Shown here one piece after another: positions 17,505-25,880 of a stretch of 38,547 nucleotides of DNA. The translations under genes and the position numbers were made by a program. The notes below the pieces were generated by a model. That model had not been told where the DNA came from, ran no database searches, and was given only the letters and a program-made list of their open reading frames with translations. Source of the stretch: CAITWF01 sp038231575 (lineage in GTDB: Bacteria; Verrucomicrobiota; Verrucomicrobiia; Opitutales; Opitutaceae); NCBI GenBank assembly GCA_038231575.1, contig JBBRLB010000051.1:1-38547 (forward strand), written 5' to 3'. How positions within the stretch are numbered: position 1 is the first letter of the stretch; the number at the start of each line of letters is the position of its first letter.

Positions 17505-18233
17505 TTAGATGCCGGTGCCGCCGGCTTCCTCGTGGAGGCCGCATTCGCGTTTCAGGCCGAAGAAACGCGTCTGCTCCGGCGTGAGATCAGCGGTGAGCGG
17601 GCGGCTCGTGTGGGTATCGCCGATCGAGACGTAGCCTTTTTCCCACAGCGGGTGATAGGGCAGGCCGTGTTTTTCGAGATAGCGGTGCACGTCGCGATCG
17701 GTCCAGTCGATGATCGGGTGGATCTTCACGCGGCCGTCCTGGCGGCCGACGATATCGAGGCGTTCGCGCGAGCTGGCCTGCGACCGCCGCAGGCCGGCGA
17801 GCCACGCCCGCGCGCCGAGGGCGCTGAGGGCGCGCTGCATCGGCTCGACTTTGACGAGGCGGTTGTAGCGCGCGAGGGCGTCGGGGCCTTGCTCCCAGAG
17901 CTTGCCGTGGCGGGCCTCGAGCCACGCGGACGAAAGCAACGGGCGATAAACCTGCAGGTTAAGCGCGAGTTTCGCGGTAAGTTCGTCGGCGAAACGATAC
18001 GTCTCGGGAAAAAGATAACCGGTGTCGATCAGCACGACCGGGATGTGTGGCACAATGCGCGTGGCAAGGCTGAGCATGACGGCCGCCTGCGCGCCGAAAC
18101 TCGAGCTGAGCACGAGTGCGCCGCCGAACTCGGTGGCGGCCCAGGCGATGCGGTCCTCGGCCGAAGCGGACGCAAGCGAGGCGTTCACCGCGGCGAGGTC
18201 GACCGCGGGTGAAACTGATTCCGCAGTGGCCAT
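17505..18233 (-). CDS. cysH: Phosphoadenylyl-sulfate (PAPS) reductase
   Basis: This enzyme reduces PAPS to sulfite using thioredoxin. It has 242 residues, normal for the family. Seen motifs are SSSFGAQAAVML (PP-loop region), VVLIDTGYLFPETYRF, GLRRSQASSRERL, HPIIDWTDRDVHRYL and the C-terminal catalytic KRECGLH (C231). The paired cysteines that bind the [4Fe-4S] cluster in APS reductases are absent (the region reads ARYNRLVKVEPMQRAL), so PAPS rather than APS is the expected substrate; the CysC domain nearby agrees. The start ATG lies only 3 nt after the stop of the poly-cysteine ORF and has no purine-rich ribosome-binding site. Its translation probably depends on ribosomes ending that ORF. Confidence 0.93.
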   Translation of the reverse strand: MATAESVSPAVDLAAVNASLASASAEDRIAWAATEFGGALVLSSSFGAQAAVMLSLATRIVPHIPVVLIDTGYLFPETYRFADELTAKLALNLQVYRPLLSSAWLEARHGKLWEQGPDALARYNRLVKVEPMQRALSALGARAWLAGLRRSQASSRERLDIVGRQDGRVKIHPIIDWTDRDVHRYLEKHGLPYHPLWEKGYVSIGDTHTSRPLTADLTPEQTRFFGLKRECGLHEEAGGTGI

Positions 18234-18236
18234 CGT

Positions 18237-18377
18237 TTAGTCGCAGCAGCAGCAGCAGCATGCGCAGGCGCACGCGACCAGGGTCACGTCGAGCGAGCGG
18301 GCGTTGGTGCGGAAAGAATTCACGGGAGGCGCAACGTGGGCAGCACGGCGGGGCGCGGCAAATGCGTTTGCTGTCAT
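18237..18377 (-). CDS. 46-residue poly-cysteine leader ORF upstream of cysH (candidate cysteine attenuator)
   Basis: The ORF runs ATG ACA GCA ... TGC TGC GAC TAA and encodes MTANAFAAPRRAAH..., ending VACACACCCCCCD. Nine of the last twelve residues before or at the end are the motif CACACCCCCC plus Asp; six TGC codons are consecutive. The ATG overlaps the nasA stop (ATGA, 18374-18377) and the TAA is 3 nt before the cysH ATG. An in-frame TGA lies two codons before the ATG, which fixes the start. Position, size and cysteine run fit a leader peptide whose translation senses Cys-tRNA supply. Short poly-cysteine leader ORFs that attenuate cysteine operons are known in mycobacteria; equivalence here is my inference. 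A metal-binding micropeptide is the alternative. Confidence 0.75.
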   Translation of the reverse strand: MTANAFAAPRRAAHVAPPVNSFRTNARSLDVTLVACACACCCCCCD

Positions 18378-20641
18378 ATCCGGTCACGCGGCCCCGCGCG
18401 CGCCAAGGCGACCGCGCACGCCTTGTAGGACGGCTGACGCGAGTGCGGATCGAAGCTGGGAAACGTCAGCTGGTTTACCGCCGCGAAGTGCATCGGCAGA
18501 AAGACTTGTCCGGGCTGGACGGTCGCCGTCACGAGCGCGATCGCCATGGCGGTGCCGCGCCGCGAACGCACTGTGACGCGATCGCCCGCGACGAAGCGGA
18601 GGCGCGTGGCGTCGAGGGGATTGATTTCGATGGTGAGCACGGTGGGGGCGAGTTTGCGCAGGACGGCGCTCTTGTCGGTGCGCGAGCCGGTGTGCCATTG
18701 CGCGGACGTGCCGCGACCCGTCATGAGGAGAAACGGATAGTCGGCGTCGGGCGGCTCGGGCATCGGACGCGGGGCGTCGAAGAAAAATTTCGCGCGGCCG
18801 TCGGCGGTGAAGAATTTGCCGTCGGCGAAAAGGCGGCGTTCGCGGGTCGGATTTGTCGCCGCGAGCGTGAGTGAGGGGTCGTTCGTCCGCTCGCTTACGC
18901 TGGCAGCCGCGGTTTGCGGGAACGGCCACTGAATCCCGCCTTCCTGATCGAGGTGCGCGTAGTCGCGGATGCCGCTGAAATCGCACGGCTGGCCGCGCGA
19001 AATTTTTTTCAGGATTTGAAACGCGGCCTCCGGCGAACTCCACGCGTGGAACAGTTCGCCGCAACCCCACGCGTTGGCGACGAGTTGAAAGATCGCAAAA
19101 TCGCTGAGCGCCTGACCGGGAGCGCGGGCGACTTTTTTGGCGAGGCCGAGTCGCCGCTCGCTGTTGATCAGCACGCCGTCTTTTTCGCCCCAGCCGGCGG
19201 CGGGCAGCACGAGATCGGCGAGGCGGGCGGTCTCAGTGGTTGCATACATGTCCTGCACGACGAGGAAATCGAGTTTCTCGAGGATGGCGCGGGCACGGCT
19301 CTGGTTAATCCAGGAGTGAGCGGTATTCGTCGCGATGACCCAGAGGCCACGAATCTCTCCGCGATCGATCGCTTCGAGAATTTCGTCGTAGGCGTAGCCG
19401 GGCCGGGCCGGGATGCGTGCGGGATCGAGGTCGAGAATTTTGGCCACGTGGGCCCGGTGGACGGCGTCGGTGAAATCGTAGCCGCCGAGGAGCGAGGTGG
19501 CGTTCCCAAACAGGCGCGAGCCCATCGCATTGCACTGGCCGGTGATCGAGTTGGCGCCGGTGCCGGGGCGGCCGATGTTGCCGGTCATCAGCGCGAGGTT
19601 GATGATCGCCTGCGCGGTGCGCGTGGCCTCGTGGCTCTGATTGACGCCCATCGTCCACCAAAATGAAACGCGCTCACGGGTCGCGATGATCGTCGCGATT
19701 TTTTTTAGCGTCACCTCGGGCACGCCGGTCTCGGCGGCAATGCGCGCGGGGGTAAAATCAGCGACGAAGGCCGCAAACGATTCGAAGCCGGTGGTGTGTG
19801 CCGAAACGAAATCGTGTTTCACCGCGCCGATGACAATGAGTTCGCGGGCGAGTCCGTAGAGGAACGTGAGATCGGATTTCGGTCGCAGCGCGACGTGGAG
19901 CGTGGCGGCTTGCGCGGTCTCGGTCGCGCGCGGGTCGAGGACGACGATTTCGGGCGAGCGACGGTTGCGCATCACGCGCTGCCACATGATCGGGTGGGCG
20001 ATGCACGGATTCGCCCCGATGAAAATGAGGGCGTCGCTCTCCTCGAAGTCCGCGTAGGTGAACGGCGGGGCGTCGAAGCCGAACGACTGCTTATAGGCGA
20101 CGTGTGACGTGGCCATGCACTGCCGCGTGTTGCTGTCGCAGTGGAGGCCGCCCATGCCGAATTTGAAGAGCGCGCCGAGCAGCGCCATCTCCTCCATCAC
20201 AATTTGGCCGGTGCTAAGAAACGCGATCGAATGCGCGCCGTGTTTTTCCTGGATGCGTTTGAAATTTTGCGTGAACGCCGCGAGCGCGCGGTCCCAGGAG
20301 ACGGGGGCGAGCGCGTCCGATTTTTTTTCACGCAGCAGCGGTCGGGTCGCGCGGTCGGACGCCGCGAGCGGCGTGAGCGCCTCCCAGCCTTTCGGGCACG
20401 CCATGCCGAGATTCACGGGATGATCGGGATCGGGAGTGAGGTTAATCGCTTCGCCGGACTCGTTGAGATGGATTTTCAGGCCGCAGCCCGTGCTGCAAAA
20501 ACCGCAGACGGCGGTCGTGGTCGCAGCGGGTTTCAGGCGGGCGGGCACGCGGCCGAGTCCGAAGTCGCCGGGATGCAGCACCATCTCCGACGTCATCGGG
20601 CCGGTGTCGGCGCGGAGCAGGTGGTCGAGCGCGGTGCTCAT
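18374..20641 (-). CDS. nasA: Assimilatory nitrate reductase catalytic subunit (molybdopterin, NasA type)
   Basis: This enzyme reduces nitrate to nitrite at a Mo-bis-MGD centre. It has 755 residues. An N-terminal [4Fe-4S] site is formed by C46, C49, C53 and C82 (VCGFCSTGCG ... GMACPKG). The molybdopterin domain follows (FLSTGQIVMEE, HCDSNTRQC, FIGANPCIAHP, SFWWTMGVNQS), then the C-terminal MGD-binding domain (LMTGRGTSAQWHTGSRT). No Tat signal is present, so it is cytoplasmic. The [2Fe-2S] BFD-like extension of some NasA proteins is absent. The start ATG overlaps the DmsB-DmsC stop (ATGA), implying coupled translation and a shared complex. Its stop overlaps the start of the poly-cysteine ORF. 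A periplasmic Nap-type enzyme is excluded by the missing Tat signal and the context. Confidence 0.92.
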   Translation of the reverse strand: MSTALDHLLRADTGPMTSEMVLHPGDFGLGRVPARLKPAATTTAVCGFCSTGCGLKIHLNESGEAINLTPDPDHPVNLGMACPKGWEALTPLAASDRATRPLLREKKSDALAPVSWDRALAAFTQNFKRIQEKHGAHSIAFLSTGQIVMEEMALLGALFKFGMGGLHCDSNTRQCMATSHVAYKQSFGFDAPPFTYADFEESDALIFIGANPCIAHPIMWQRVMRNRRSPEIVVLDPRATETAQAATLHVALRPKSDLTFLYGLARELIVIGAVKHDFVSAHTTGFESFAAFVADFTPARIAAETGVPEVTLKKIATIIATRERVSFWWTMGVNQSHEATRTAQAIINLALMTGNIGRPGTGANSITGQCNAMGSRLFGNATSLLGGYDFTDAVHRAHVAKILDLDPARIPARPGYAYDEILEAIDRGEIRGLWVIATNTAHSWINQSRARAILEKLDFLVVQDMYATTETARLADLVLPAAGWGEKDGVLINSERRLGLAKKVARAPGQALSDFAIFQLVANAWGCGELFHAWSSPEAAFQILKKISRGQPCDFSGIRDYAHLDQEGGIQWPFPQTAAASVSERTNDPSLTLAATNPTRERRLFADGKFFTADGRAKFFFDAPRPMPEPPDADYPFLLMTGRGTSAQWHTGSRTDKSAVLRKLAPTVLTIEINPLDATRLRFVAGDRVTVRSRRGTAMAIALVTATVQPGQVFLPMHFAAVNQLTFPSFDPHSRQPSYKACAVALARAGPRDRI

Positions 20642-22224
20642 GCCCCGACCCCCGGCATCTTCGGTGCGTCGACGGCGCGAAAAAACAAATAACGCTCGGC
20701 GAGTTCGCCGAGCAGGGACAGGAGCAAGGCGAGCCACGCGAGACCGGCGGGAGCCAGTTGCAACGCCACCACGAGTGCGCAAATCACGGCACCCACGGCG
20801 GCGAAGGCGCGCAGCTCGTTTGCCGTGCGCAGCGGTCCGGTTAAGAGCTGGGCGGTTTTGAATTCGACGGTGACCTCATTCGGGTCGCCGTTGATTGCCG
20901 TGGTCGCGCGCGACTCGAAGGCGAGTTTGAGAATTATGGCGAGCGCGAGGGCCAGCCCGAGGGGGCGGGGTGCGCCCGGCATGGCCAGAGCGCCCGCGAG
21001 TCCCAGCACCACGGCCGTGCCGAAGAAGCGCGGCGCAGTGTTGGCGAATCGCCAGAAGGCGCGGTGCGTGTCGACGTAAACCATCACGGAGCAAAACAAG
21101 CCAAGGGCGCCGAGCGCCGCGGTCGCGACAGCGAGCGTGGGTCGCAGCGCATCATGTCCCGCAGGTAACCAGCCGACGCGCATCGCTGCGTAGGTGCTCG
21201 CGAGCGGAAACCACGCGCCAAACACGATCGCTTCGCGGCTCAGCCAGCTTTGACGCCAACCGAGAAACACGCGCCAGGCGCGCAGGGGTTGTCCGAGATG
21301 CAGCACGCTCAGCGCGAGGCCCGCAGCCCCCGCGGTCCATCCGGCGATCGCGAGCGCGGTTGTCGGCAGCGAGAGCGCCTTGTCGGCGATGCCGCAACCA
21401 ACGGCCATCGGCATCAACGTGAGTAGCGCGACGAGTGGCCAGTGCGGGGATTGCGGGCGGAGTGTCGCATGGTCGGCGGCGACGAGATCGGGGGGAAGCT
21501 GGCGTTTCGAAACGTAGCGCGTGGTTGGCTGCGTATAGGCGGGATCGGGGGCGGCGGAAAGGAAAGTGGCCGTAAGCGGAGAGCTGACAGCGGAGGCCGG
21601 AGCGCCGGAGTGAGAAACCGAAACTGTCACGATCTTGATCGCGTGCGTGGGGCAGGCTTGGGCGCAGGCGGGAGCTTCGCCGTGGGCGAGGCGGCCGTGG
21701 CACATGTCACATTTACGGACGATGCCGAGACGCGCGTTGAATTTCGGGACATCGTAGGGGCACTTGAGGACGCAGTAGCTGCAGCCGATGCACTGATCGT
21801 CCAGGTGGCGGACGATGCCGGTGACCGGATCTTTTTCGTAGGCGAGGACGGGGCAGCCGTTGAGGCACGCGGGATCGGCGCAGTGGTGGCACGCGGTTGT
21901 GACCGTTTGCGAAAACGGATGATGGCGGTCGTCGCTGACGAGGAGGCCGACGTCGCGCCAAGTCTCGGTGTCGTCGAGACCATTGAGCGAATGACACGCC
22001 GAGACGCAGGCTTTGCAGCCGGTGCACGAATCGAGCTCGACCTCGAAGGCATATTGTTCGCCGGGGCGCGGCGCCGTGAGCGGGATGAGTTGCGGCGCGA
22101 TCGCGGTGATGCCGGGTGCGAGTTGATCGTGCGCGGAGGAAAAGCGGGCGACCGGCGTGTCGAGGCGTTGTTGCTCGTCGAGCAACGCGGCGAGCAGCGG
22201 AAAATTTTCCTTCGAGGCGACCAC
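20638..22224 (-). CDS. DmsB-DmsC fusion: four-cluster ferredoxin subunit joined to a membrane anchor
   Basis: This 528-residue electron-transfer protein likely carries electrons from quinol to NasA. Sixteen cysteines in four groups (C67/70/73/77, C112/115/120/124, C145/148/151/155, C172/175/187/191) match the DmsB/NarH pattern of four FeS clusters. After a linker rich in Ser, Pro and Ala, the C-terminal ~280 residues form about eight membrane helices of the DmsC type (VLHLGQPLRAWRVFLGWRQSWLSREA is the family signature region). The start is a GTG 2 nt after the cysJ-like stop, and the stop overlaps the nasA ATG. No Tat signal is seen. Fusion of subunits B and C, paired with an assimilatory NasA, is unusual. 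NADH-linked or ferredoxin-linked supply would be the textbook alternative. Confidence 0.88.
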   Translation of the reverse strand: MVASKENFPLLAALLDEQQRLDTPVARFSSAHDQLAPGITAIAPQLIPLTAPRPGEQYAFEVELDSCTGCKACVSACHSLNGLDDTETWRDVGLLVSDDRHHPFSQTVTTACHHCADPACLNGCPVLAYEKDPVTGIVRHLDDQCIGCSYCVLKCPYDVPKFNARLGIVRKCDMCHGRLAHGEAPACAQACPTHAIKIVTVSVSHSGAPASAVSSPLTATFLSAAPDPAYTQPTTRYVSKRQLPPDLVAADHATLRPQSPHWPLVALLTLMPMAVGCGIADKALSLPTTALAIAGWTAGAAGLALSVLHLGQPLRAWRVFLGWRQSWLSREAIVFGAWFPLASTYAAMRVGWLPAGHDALRPTLAVATAALGALGLFCSVMVYVDTHRAFWRFANTAPRFFGTAVVLGLAGALAMPGAPRPLGLALALAIILKLAFESRATTAINGDPNEVTVEFKTAQLLTGPLRTANELRAFAAVGAVICALVVALQLAPAGLAWLALLLSLLGELAERYLFFRAVDAPKMPGVGA

Positions 22225-22226
22225 GG

Positions 22227-23981
22227 TCAGTAGACGTCCCGGGCGTAGCGCTTCGCGGTTTTGAGAGCGGCGATGTAGGCGGCGGCTTCGTCGGGAGATT
22301 TTTTTCCAGCGCGCTCAACGACCGTGTGCAGCGCGGCGTCGACGTCCTTGGCCATCCGGGTCGCGTCACCGCAGACGTAGAAATGCGCGCCGGCCTCGAG
22401 CCACGCATAGAGCTCCGCGGCGTGTTCGAGCATGCGGGTTTGCACGTAGATTTTTTCCGATTGGGCCCGCGACCACGCGAGGTCGAGGCGGGTGAGCGTG
22501 CCGGCGGCTTTCATCGCGAGGAGTTCGTCGCGATAAATAAAATCGGTGGCTTCGCGCTGGTCGCCGAAGAAGAGCCAGTTTTTACCTTTCGCGCCGGTGA
22601 CCTGGCGCTCCTCGAGAAACGCGCGGAACGGCGCGATGCCCGTGCCGGGTCCGACCATGATCATCGGGGTGGCGCCGTTGGCGGGTGGACGAAAGGCTTG
22701 GTTGGAGTGAACGAACACGCCGACACGCGATTCGCGGGGCACAGCGCGGTCGGCGAGAAACGTCGAGCACACGCCCTTGCGTGGTCGGCCGGTGGCCTCG
22801 TAACGGACGGCACCGACAGTCAGATGGACATGGTTGGTGTGGGCCTTGGGCGAGGATGAAATCGAATAGAGGCGCGGCTGGAGTTTGCGCAGCGAGCGAA
22901 CAAAATCGGTGGGCGCGAGTTTAACGTCGGCGCGCGCGGCGAGCACGTCGATGACGTGGTGCAGCGCGACGGCGACGCCGCCCTGGCCGGCCGTGCCGTA
23001 GTGCGCGAGAAGATCGGTGGGCGGTTTGCCGAGGTCGTAGAGTTCGGTGAGGGCACGGCGGAGCGAGGTGGTGCTGCCATCCGGTGCGGGCACGGCTTCT
23101 TCACCGTCGCAGCCGAGGGCGACGAGCACCTCGGAGACGTGTTGGGGGCAATTCTGGGCGAACACACCGAGCGCATCGCCCGCTTCATAGACGAGCCCGG
23201 AGCCCGTGAGATCGAATTCGATGTGGTTGATCTGCTTGGCGGAGTCGGGGCCGCTGAGATTACGCGAAGTGAGAAGAAGGGCGGGGAAGGGATTTTGTTT
23301 GGAAAAGGTCGGCTCCGTCGAGTCACTCGATTTCACCTCGGTGGTTGCCGGGGCTGGTGCAGGCGCGGCGGAAGCGGATGCCGAGCCGAGCGCGGTGAGC
23401 GCGGCGTTCAGCCAGGCGGAGAATTTATCTTCGTAGTCGAGATCACAGTCGGTGCGCGGGGTGGTGCGGGTGGCGCCGAGTTTTTCGAGGAAGGCGTCGA
23501 AGTCGGCGCCGCATTTGCAGAATTGGGTGTAGTTGGTGTCGCCGAGGGAGCAGACGGAGAAGCGAAGTGAGGAAAGCGGAGCGCTGAGAGCAGGGGGCGG
23601 AGAGCTGGCCGCAGCGAGCGCGGTGTGGAGGGCCGTCGCATTGTCAGGCGGTTCGCCGTCGCCGTAAGTGCTCGTGATGATCAGGAGATTTTTTTCGCTG
23701 GCGAGTTTCGTGAGATCGGTTTGCGCCATATCGATGACAGTGGCGGCGAAATTACGTTTACCGGCTTCCTTGGCGGCGCGCTTGGCGAGGTTTTCGGCGG
23801 TGCCGGTCTGCGTGCCGAAGAGAATCGTGAGCGGCGTGAGCGCGGGCGAAGGAGCGCTCGCCGGCGAACTGCCTGTTCCGGGCTGGCGTGAAAACATGCC
23901 GGCGAAGAAGCCGTTGAGCCACGCGCGTTGCTCGGGCGTGAAGGGCGCGGTGTCGGGGATGAGCGGGACGGCGGTGCTCAT
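22227..23981 (-). CDS. CysJ-type diflavin reductase (NADPH, FAD/FMN)
   Basis: This protein passes electrons from NADPH through FAD and FMN to a siroheme reductase. It has 584 residues, near the CysJ size. In order it shows an N-terminal helix motif (APFTPEQRAWLNGFFAGM, 12-29), a flavodoxin domain (LTILFGTQTGTAENLA, STYGDGEPPDN, SLGDTNYTQFCKCG), an FAD domain (PRLYSISSSP, GVCSTFLADR) and an NADPH domain (MIMVGPGTGIAPFRAFLEER, FYVCGDATRMAKDV). The C-terminus RYARDVY matches the CysJ ending. The start overlaps the nirA stop (ATGA). It sits next to nirA rather than cysI, so nitrite reductase may be its first partner; as the only such gene in view it may also serve CysI. Confidence 0.9.
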   Translation of the reverse strand: MSTAVPLIPDTAPFTPEQRAWLNGFFAGMFSRQPGTGSSPASAPSPALTPLTILFGTQTGTAENLAKRAAKEAGKRNFAATVIDMAQTDLTKLASEKNLLIITSTYGDGEPPDNATALHTALAAASSPPPALSAPLSSLRFSVCSLGDTNYTQFCKCGADFDAFLEKLGATRTTPRTDCDLDYEDKFSAWLNAALTALGSASASAAPAPAPATTEVKSSDSTEPTFSKQNPFPALLLTSRNLSGPDSAKQINHIEFDLTGSGLVYEAGDALGVFAQNCPQHVSEVLVALGCDGEEAVPAPDGSTTSLRRALTELYDLGKPPTDLLAHYGTAGQGGVAVALHHVIDVLAARADVKLAPTDFVRSLRKLQPRLYSISSSPKAHTNHVHLTVGAVRYEATGRPRKGVCSTFLADRAVPRESRVGVFVHSNQAFRPPANGATPMIMVGPGTGIAPFRAFLEERQVTGAKGKNWLFFGDQREATDFIYRDELLAMKAAGTLTRLDLAWSRAQSEKIYVQTRMLEHAAELYAWLEAGAHFYVCGDATRMAKDVDAALHTVVERAGKKSPDEAAAYIAALKTAKRYARDVY

Positions 23982-25789
23982 GCGGAGAGAAATTCCTGAA
24001 GTTCTTTCACGGAGTGGCGGCGCGTCCATTGGGCGAAGGTTTCGCCGCGATCTTTCTTGGCCTCGTAGGTGACGAGGATTTTTTCAACGAGGGCGTCGAC
24101 CTCCGTGGCGCGAACCCCGCGGAAGATTTCGCGCGCGATACCCTGTTCGTGGTCCATGCCGCCGCCGAGGACGACGTGATAGCCCTCGGCGCCATCGGCG
24201 AGCTTGGCGCCGACGAAACCGAGATCGCCGCAGTAGTGCTGCGCGCACGAATGCGGGCAGCCGGTGAAGTGGATGTTGACCGGCGCGCCGACCGCGACGC
24301 GGCCGCCGAGGTGCTTCATGAGCGCGACGGCGTGGCTCTTGGTGTCGGCCGCGGAATATTTGCAGCCCTTGTTACCGGTGCAGGCGATAATGCCGCCCGT
24401 GGCGAACGAAGCGGCGGTGAAGAAGCCGAGGCGTTGGACGCTGCGGGCAAGCGTTGCGACAAACGCATCCGGCACGTGCGGGAGGAGGACATTCTGCCAG
24501 ACGGTGAGACGCAGTTCCCCGCGGCCATAGTTCGTCGCGAGGTCGGCGAGCGCGTGCATTTGCTTCGCGGACAGGCGGCCGACGGGGACGCCGACGCCGA
24601 GGGAGTTAAGGCCGCGTTGCGCTTGCTTGCGCGCGCCGAGCCAGGCGTGCTTCTCGACGGGGCGGCGCAGTTCGCAGGCTTCGAGCGGTAAACGCACGAG
24701 CGGGAAGGCGAGTTTACGGGCAGATTCGGCGAGGAATTTCTCAACGCCCCATTGCTCGAGCAGATATTTGAGCCGGGCTTTTTTGCGATCGGTGCGATTG
24801 CCGTTTTCGGCGAACACCCGGATCATCGCGGCGGCGAGTGCGACGGACTCGGAGGGCTTGATGAGAAGCCCGGTGTCACGGGCGAAGTCCTTGTGGCCGG
24901 TGATGCCGCCGAGTTGGACGCGGAAATAGACGCCGGGTTCGGGCCGGGCAGTTGAGAGTTGAGCGCTGAGAGGGGAGAGAGAATTCTCGGTGACGCGGAC
25001 GGCGAAGAAGCCGATGTCGTTGGTGTCGGCCGCGACGGAGAGGGAACTCCCGCTGTCGAAGGCGACATTGAATTTCCGCGGCAGGCCGTAGAGATCGCGG
25101 TGATTGAGAATGTAGTGGTGCAGCGCCTTGGCGTAGGGGCGCACGTCGAGTAACTCGTCGGTCGCGAAGCCGCTGTCGGGCGAGGCGGTGATGTTGCGGA
25201 TGTTGTCGGCACCGGCGCCGCGCGAGGTGAGGCCGAGCTCCTGCACGCGCGTGAGGACCTTGATCATGTCCTTCGGCTTGAATTCTCGAATCTGCAGATT
25301 GCCGCGCGTGGTGATGTGCGCGCAGCCGCCGCCAAATTCATCCGCGAGATCCGCGAGGCCGTGGAATTGCGCGGCGGAAATCTCACAGGCCGGCACGCGC
25401 AAGCGCATCATGAAACTGTCCTGCGCAGGTGCGACGTAGAAGAGGCCGAACGTTTTGAAGCGATAGGTGTGCTCGGGATCGGGCACCTTATTTTCGTCGG
25501 CGTGCTGGAGGAGGCGGTCCCACGCGTCGAGCGGGTTCTCGTCGTATTTCCAGCGCTCCTCCTTGCAGAGATCGGCGAGCGGCGTGTCGAAAGTTTTCTC
25601 TTCCGCGGGGGCCGCGAGATTGGGGGTGGCGGAGACGGCTGCGTTCGCGGTGAGCTGGCCGGCGGCGGTCGTGCCGACAAAGACGCCACTGGCGCTGACG
25701 CCGGCCATGAAACCCGCGAGATACTCCTTCTGCTCAACCGTAAAGGGTTGAGGCGGCGAGGCGGGCGACGTTGCGGGATCGGCTGACAC
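23978..25789 (-). CDS. nirA: Assimilatory nitrite reductase, siroheme type (NirA-like)
   Basis: This enzyme reduces nitrite to ammonium at a siroheme/[4Fe-4S] centre. It has 603 residues. Cluster ligands are ACTGNKGCKYS (C470, C476) and TGCPHSCAQHYC (C511, C515), and the last of these blocks is typical of ferredoxin-type nitrite reductases. Siroheme-binding regions include HITTRGNLQIRE and TVWQNVLLPHV. The first ~75 residues are an extra extension carrying QPFTVEQKEYLAGFMAGV (about 14-31), which resembles the N-terminus of the adjacent CysJ-like protein. The start is GTG 25789. The direct partner is probably that flavoprotein, because the stop overlaps its ATG and no ferredoxin gene is near. 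Sulfite reductase is a less likely alternative since a separate CysI exists. Confidence 0.9.
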   Translation of the reverse strand: MSADPATSPASPPQPFTVEQKEYLAGFMAGVSASGVFVGTTAAGQLTANAAVSATPNLAAPAEEKTFDTPLADLCKEERWKYDENPLDAWDRLLQHADENKVPDPEHTYRFKTFGLFYVAPAQDSFMMRLRVPACEISAAQFHGLADLADEFGGGCAHITTRGNLQIREFKPKDMIKVLTRVQELGLTSRGAGADNIRNITASPDSGFATDELLDVRPYAKALHHYILNHRDLYGLPRKFNVAFDSGSSLSVAADTNDIGFFAVRVTENSLSPLSAQLSTARPEPGVYFRVQLGGITGHKDFARDTGLLIKPSESVALAAAMIRVFAENGNRTDRKKARLKYLLEQWGVEKFLAESARKLAFPLVRLPLEACELRRPVEKHAWLGARKQAQRGLNSLGVGVPVGRLSAKQMHALADLATNYGRGELRLTVWQNVLLPHVPDAFVATLARSVQRLGFFTAASFATGGIIACTGNKGCKYSAADTKSHAVALMKHLGGRVAVGAPVNIHFTGCPHSCAQHYCGDLGFVGAKLADGAEGYHVVLGGGMDHEQGIAREIFRGVRATEVDALVEKILVTYEAKKDRGETFAQWTRRHSVKELQEFLSA

Positions 25790-25880
25790 GCCGGCGTTTT
25801 AGCAGGCGAGGTGCCACGGTTTGACGTGATCGGGATTAATACCGTGAATTATTTTGGTCGGAAGAATGAGCCTGATTCAT

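Noticed and set aside
17505..18233. APS reductase assignment for cysH
   Set aside because: The paired cysteines that bind the [4Fe-4S] cluster in APS reductases are missing, and a CysC domain that makes PAPS is encoded next to it.
18237..18377. Poly-Cys ORF as a chance CAG/GCA triplet repeat
   Set aside because: Chance cannot be fully excluded, but the ATGA overlap with nasA, the 3-nt gap to cysH, the Cys-Ala alternation before the Cys run and the cysteine-related downstream genes together make it unlikely.
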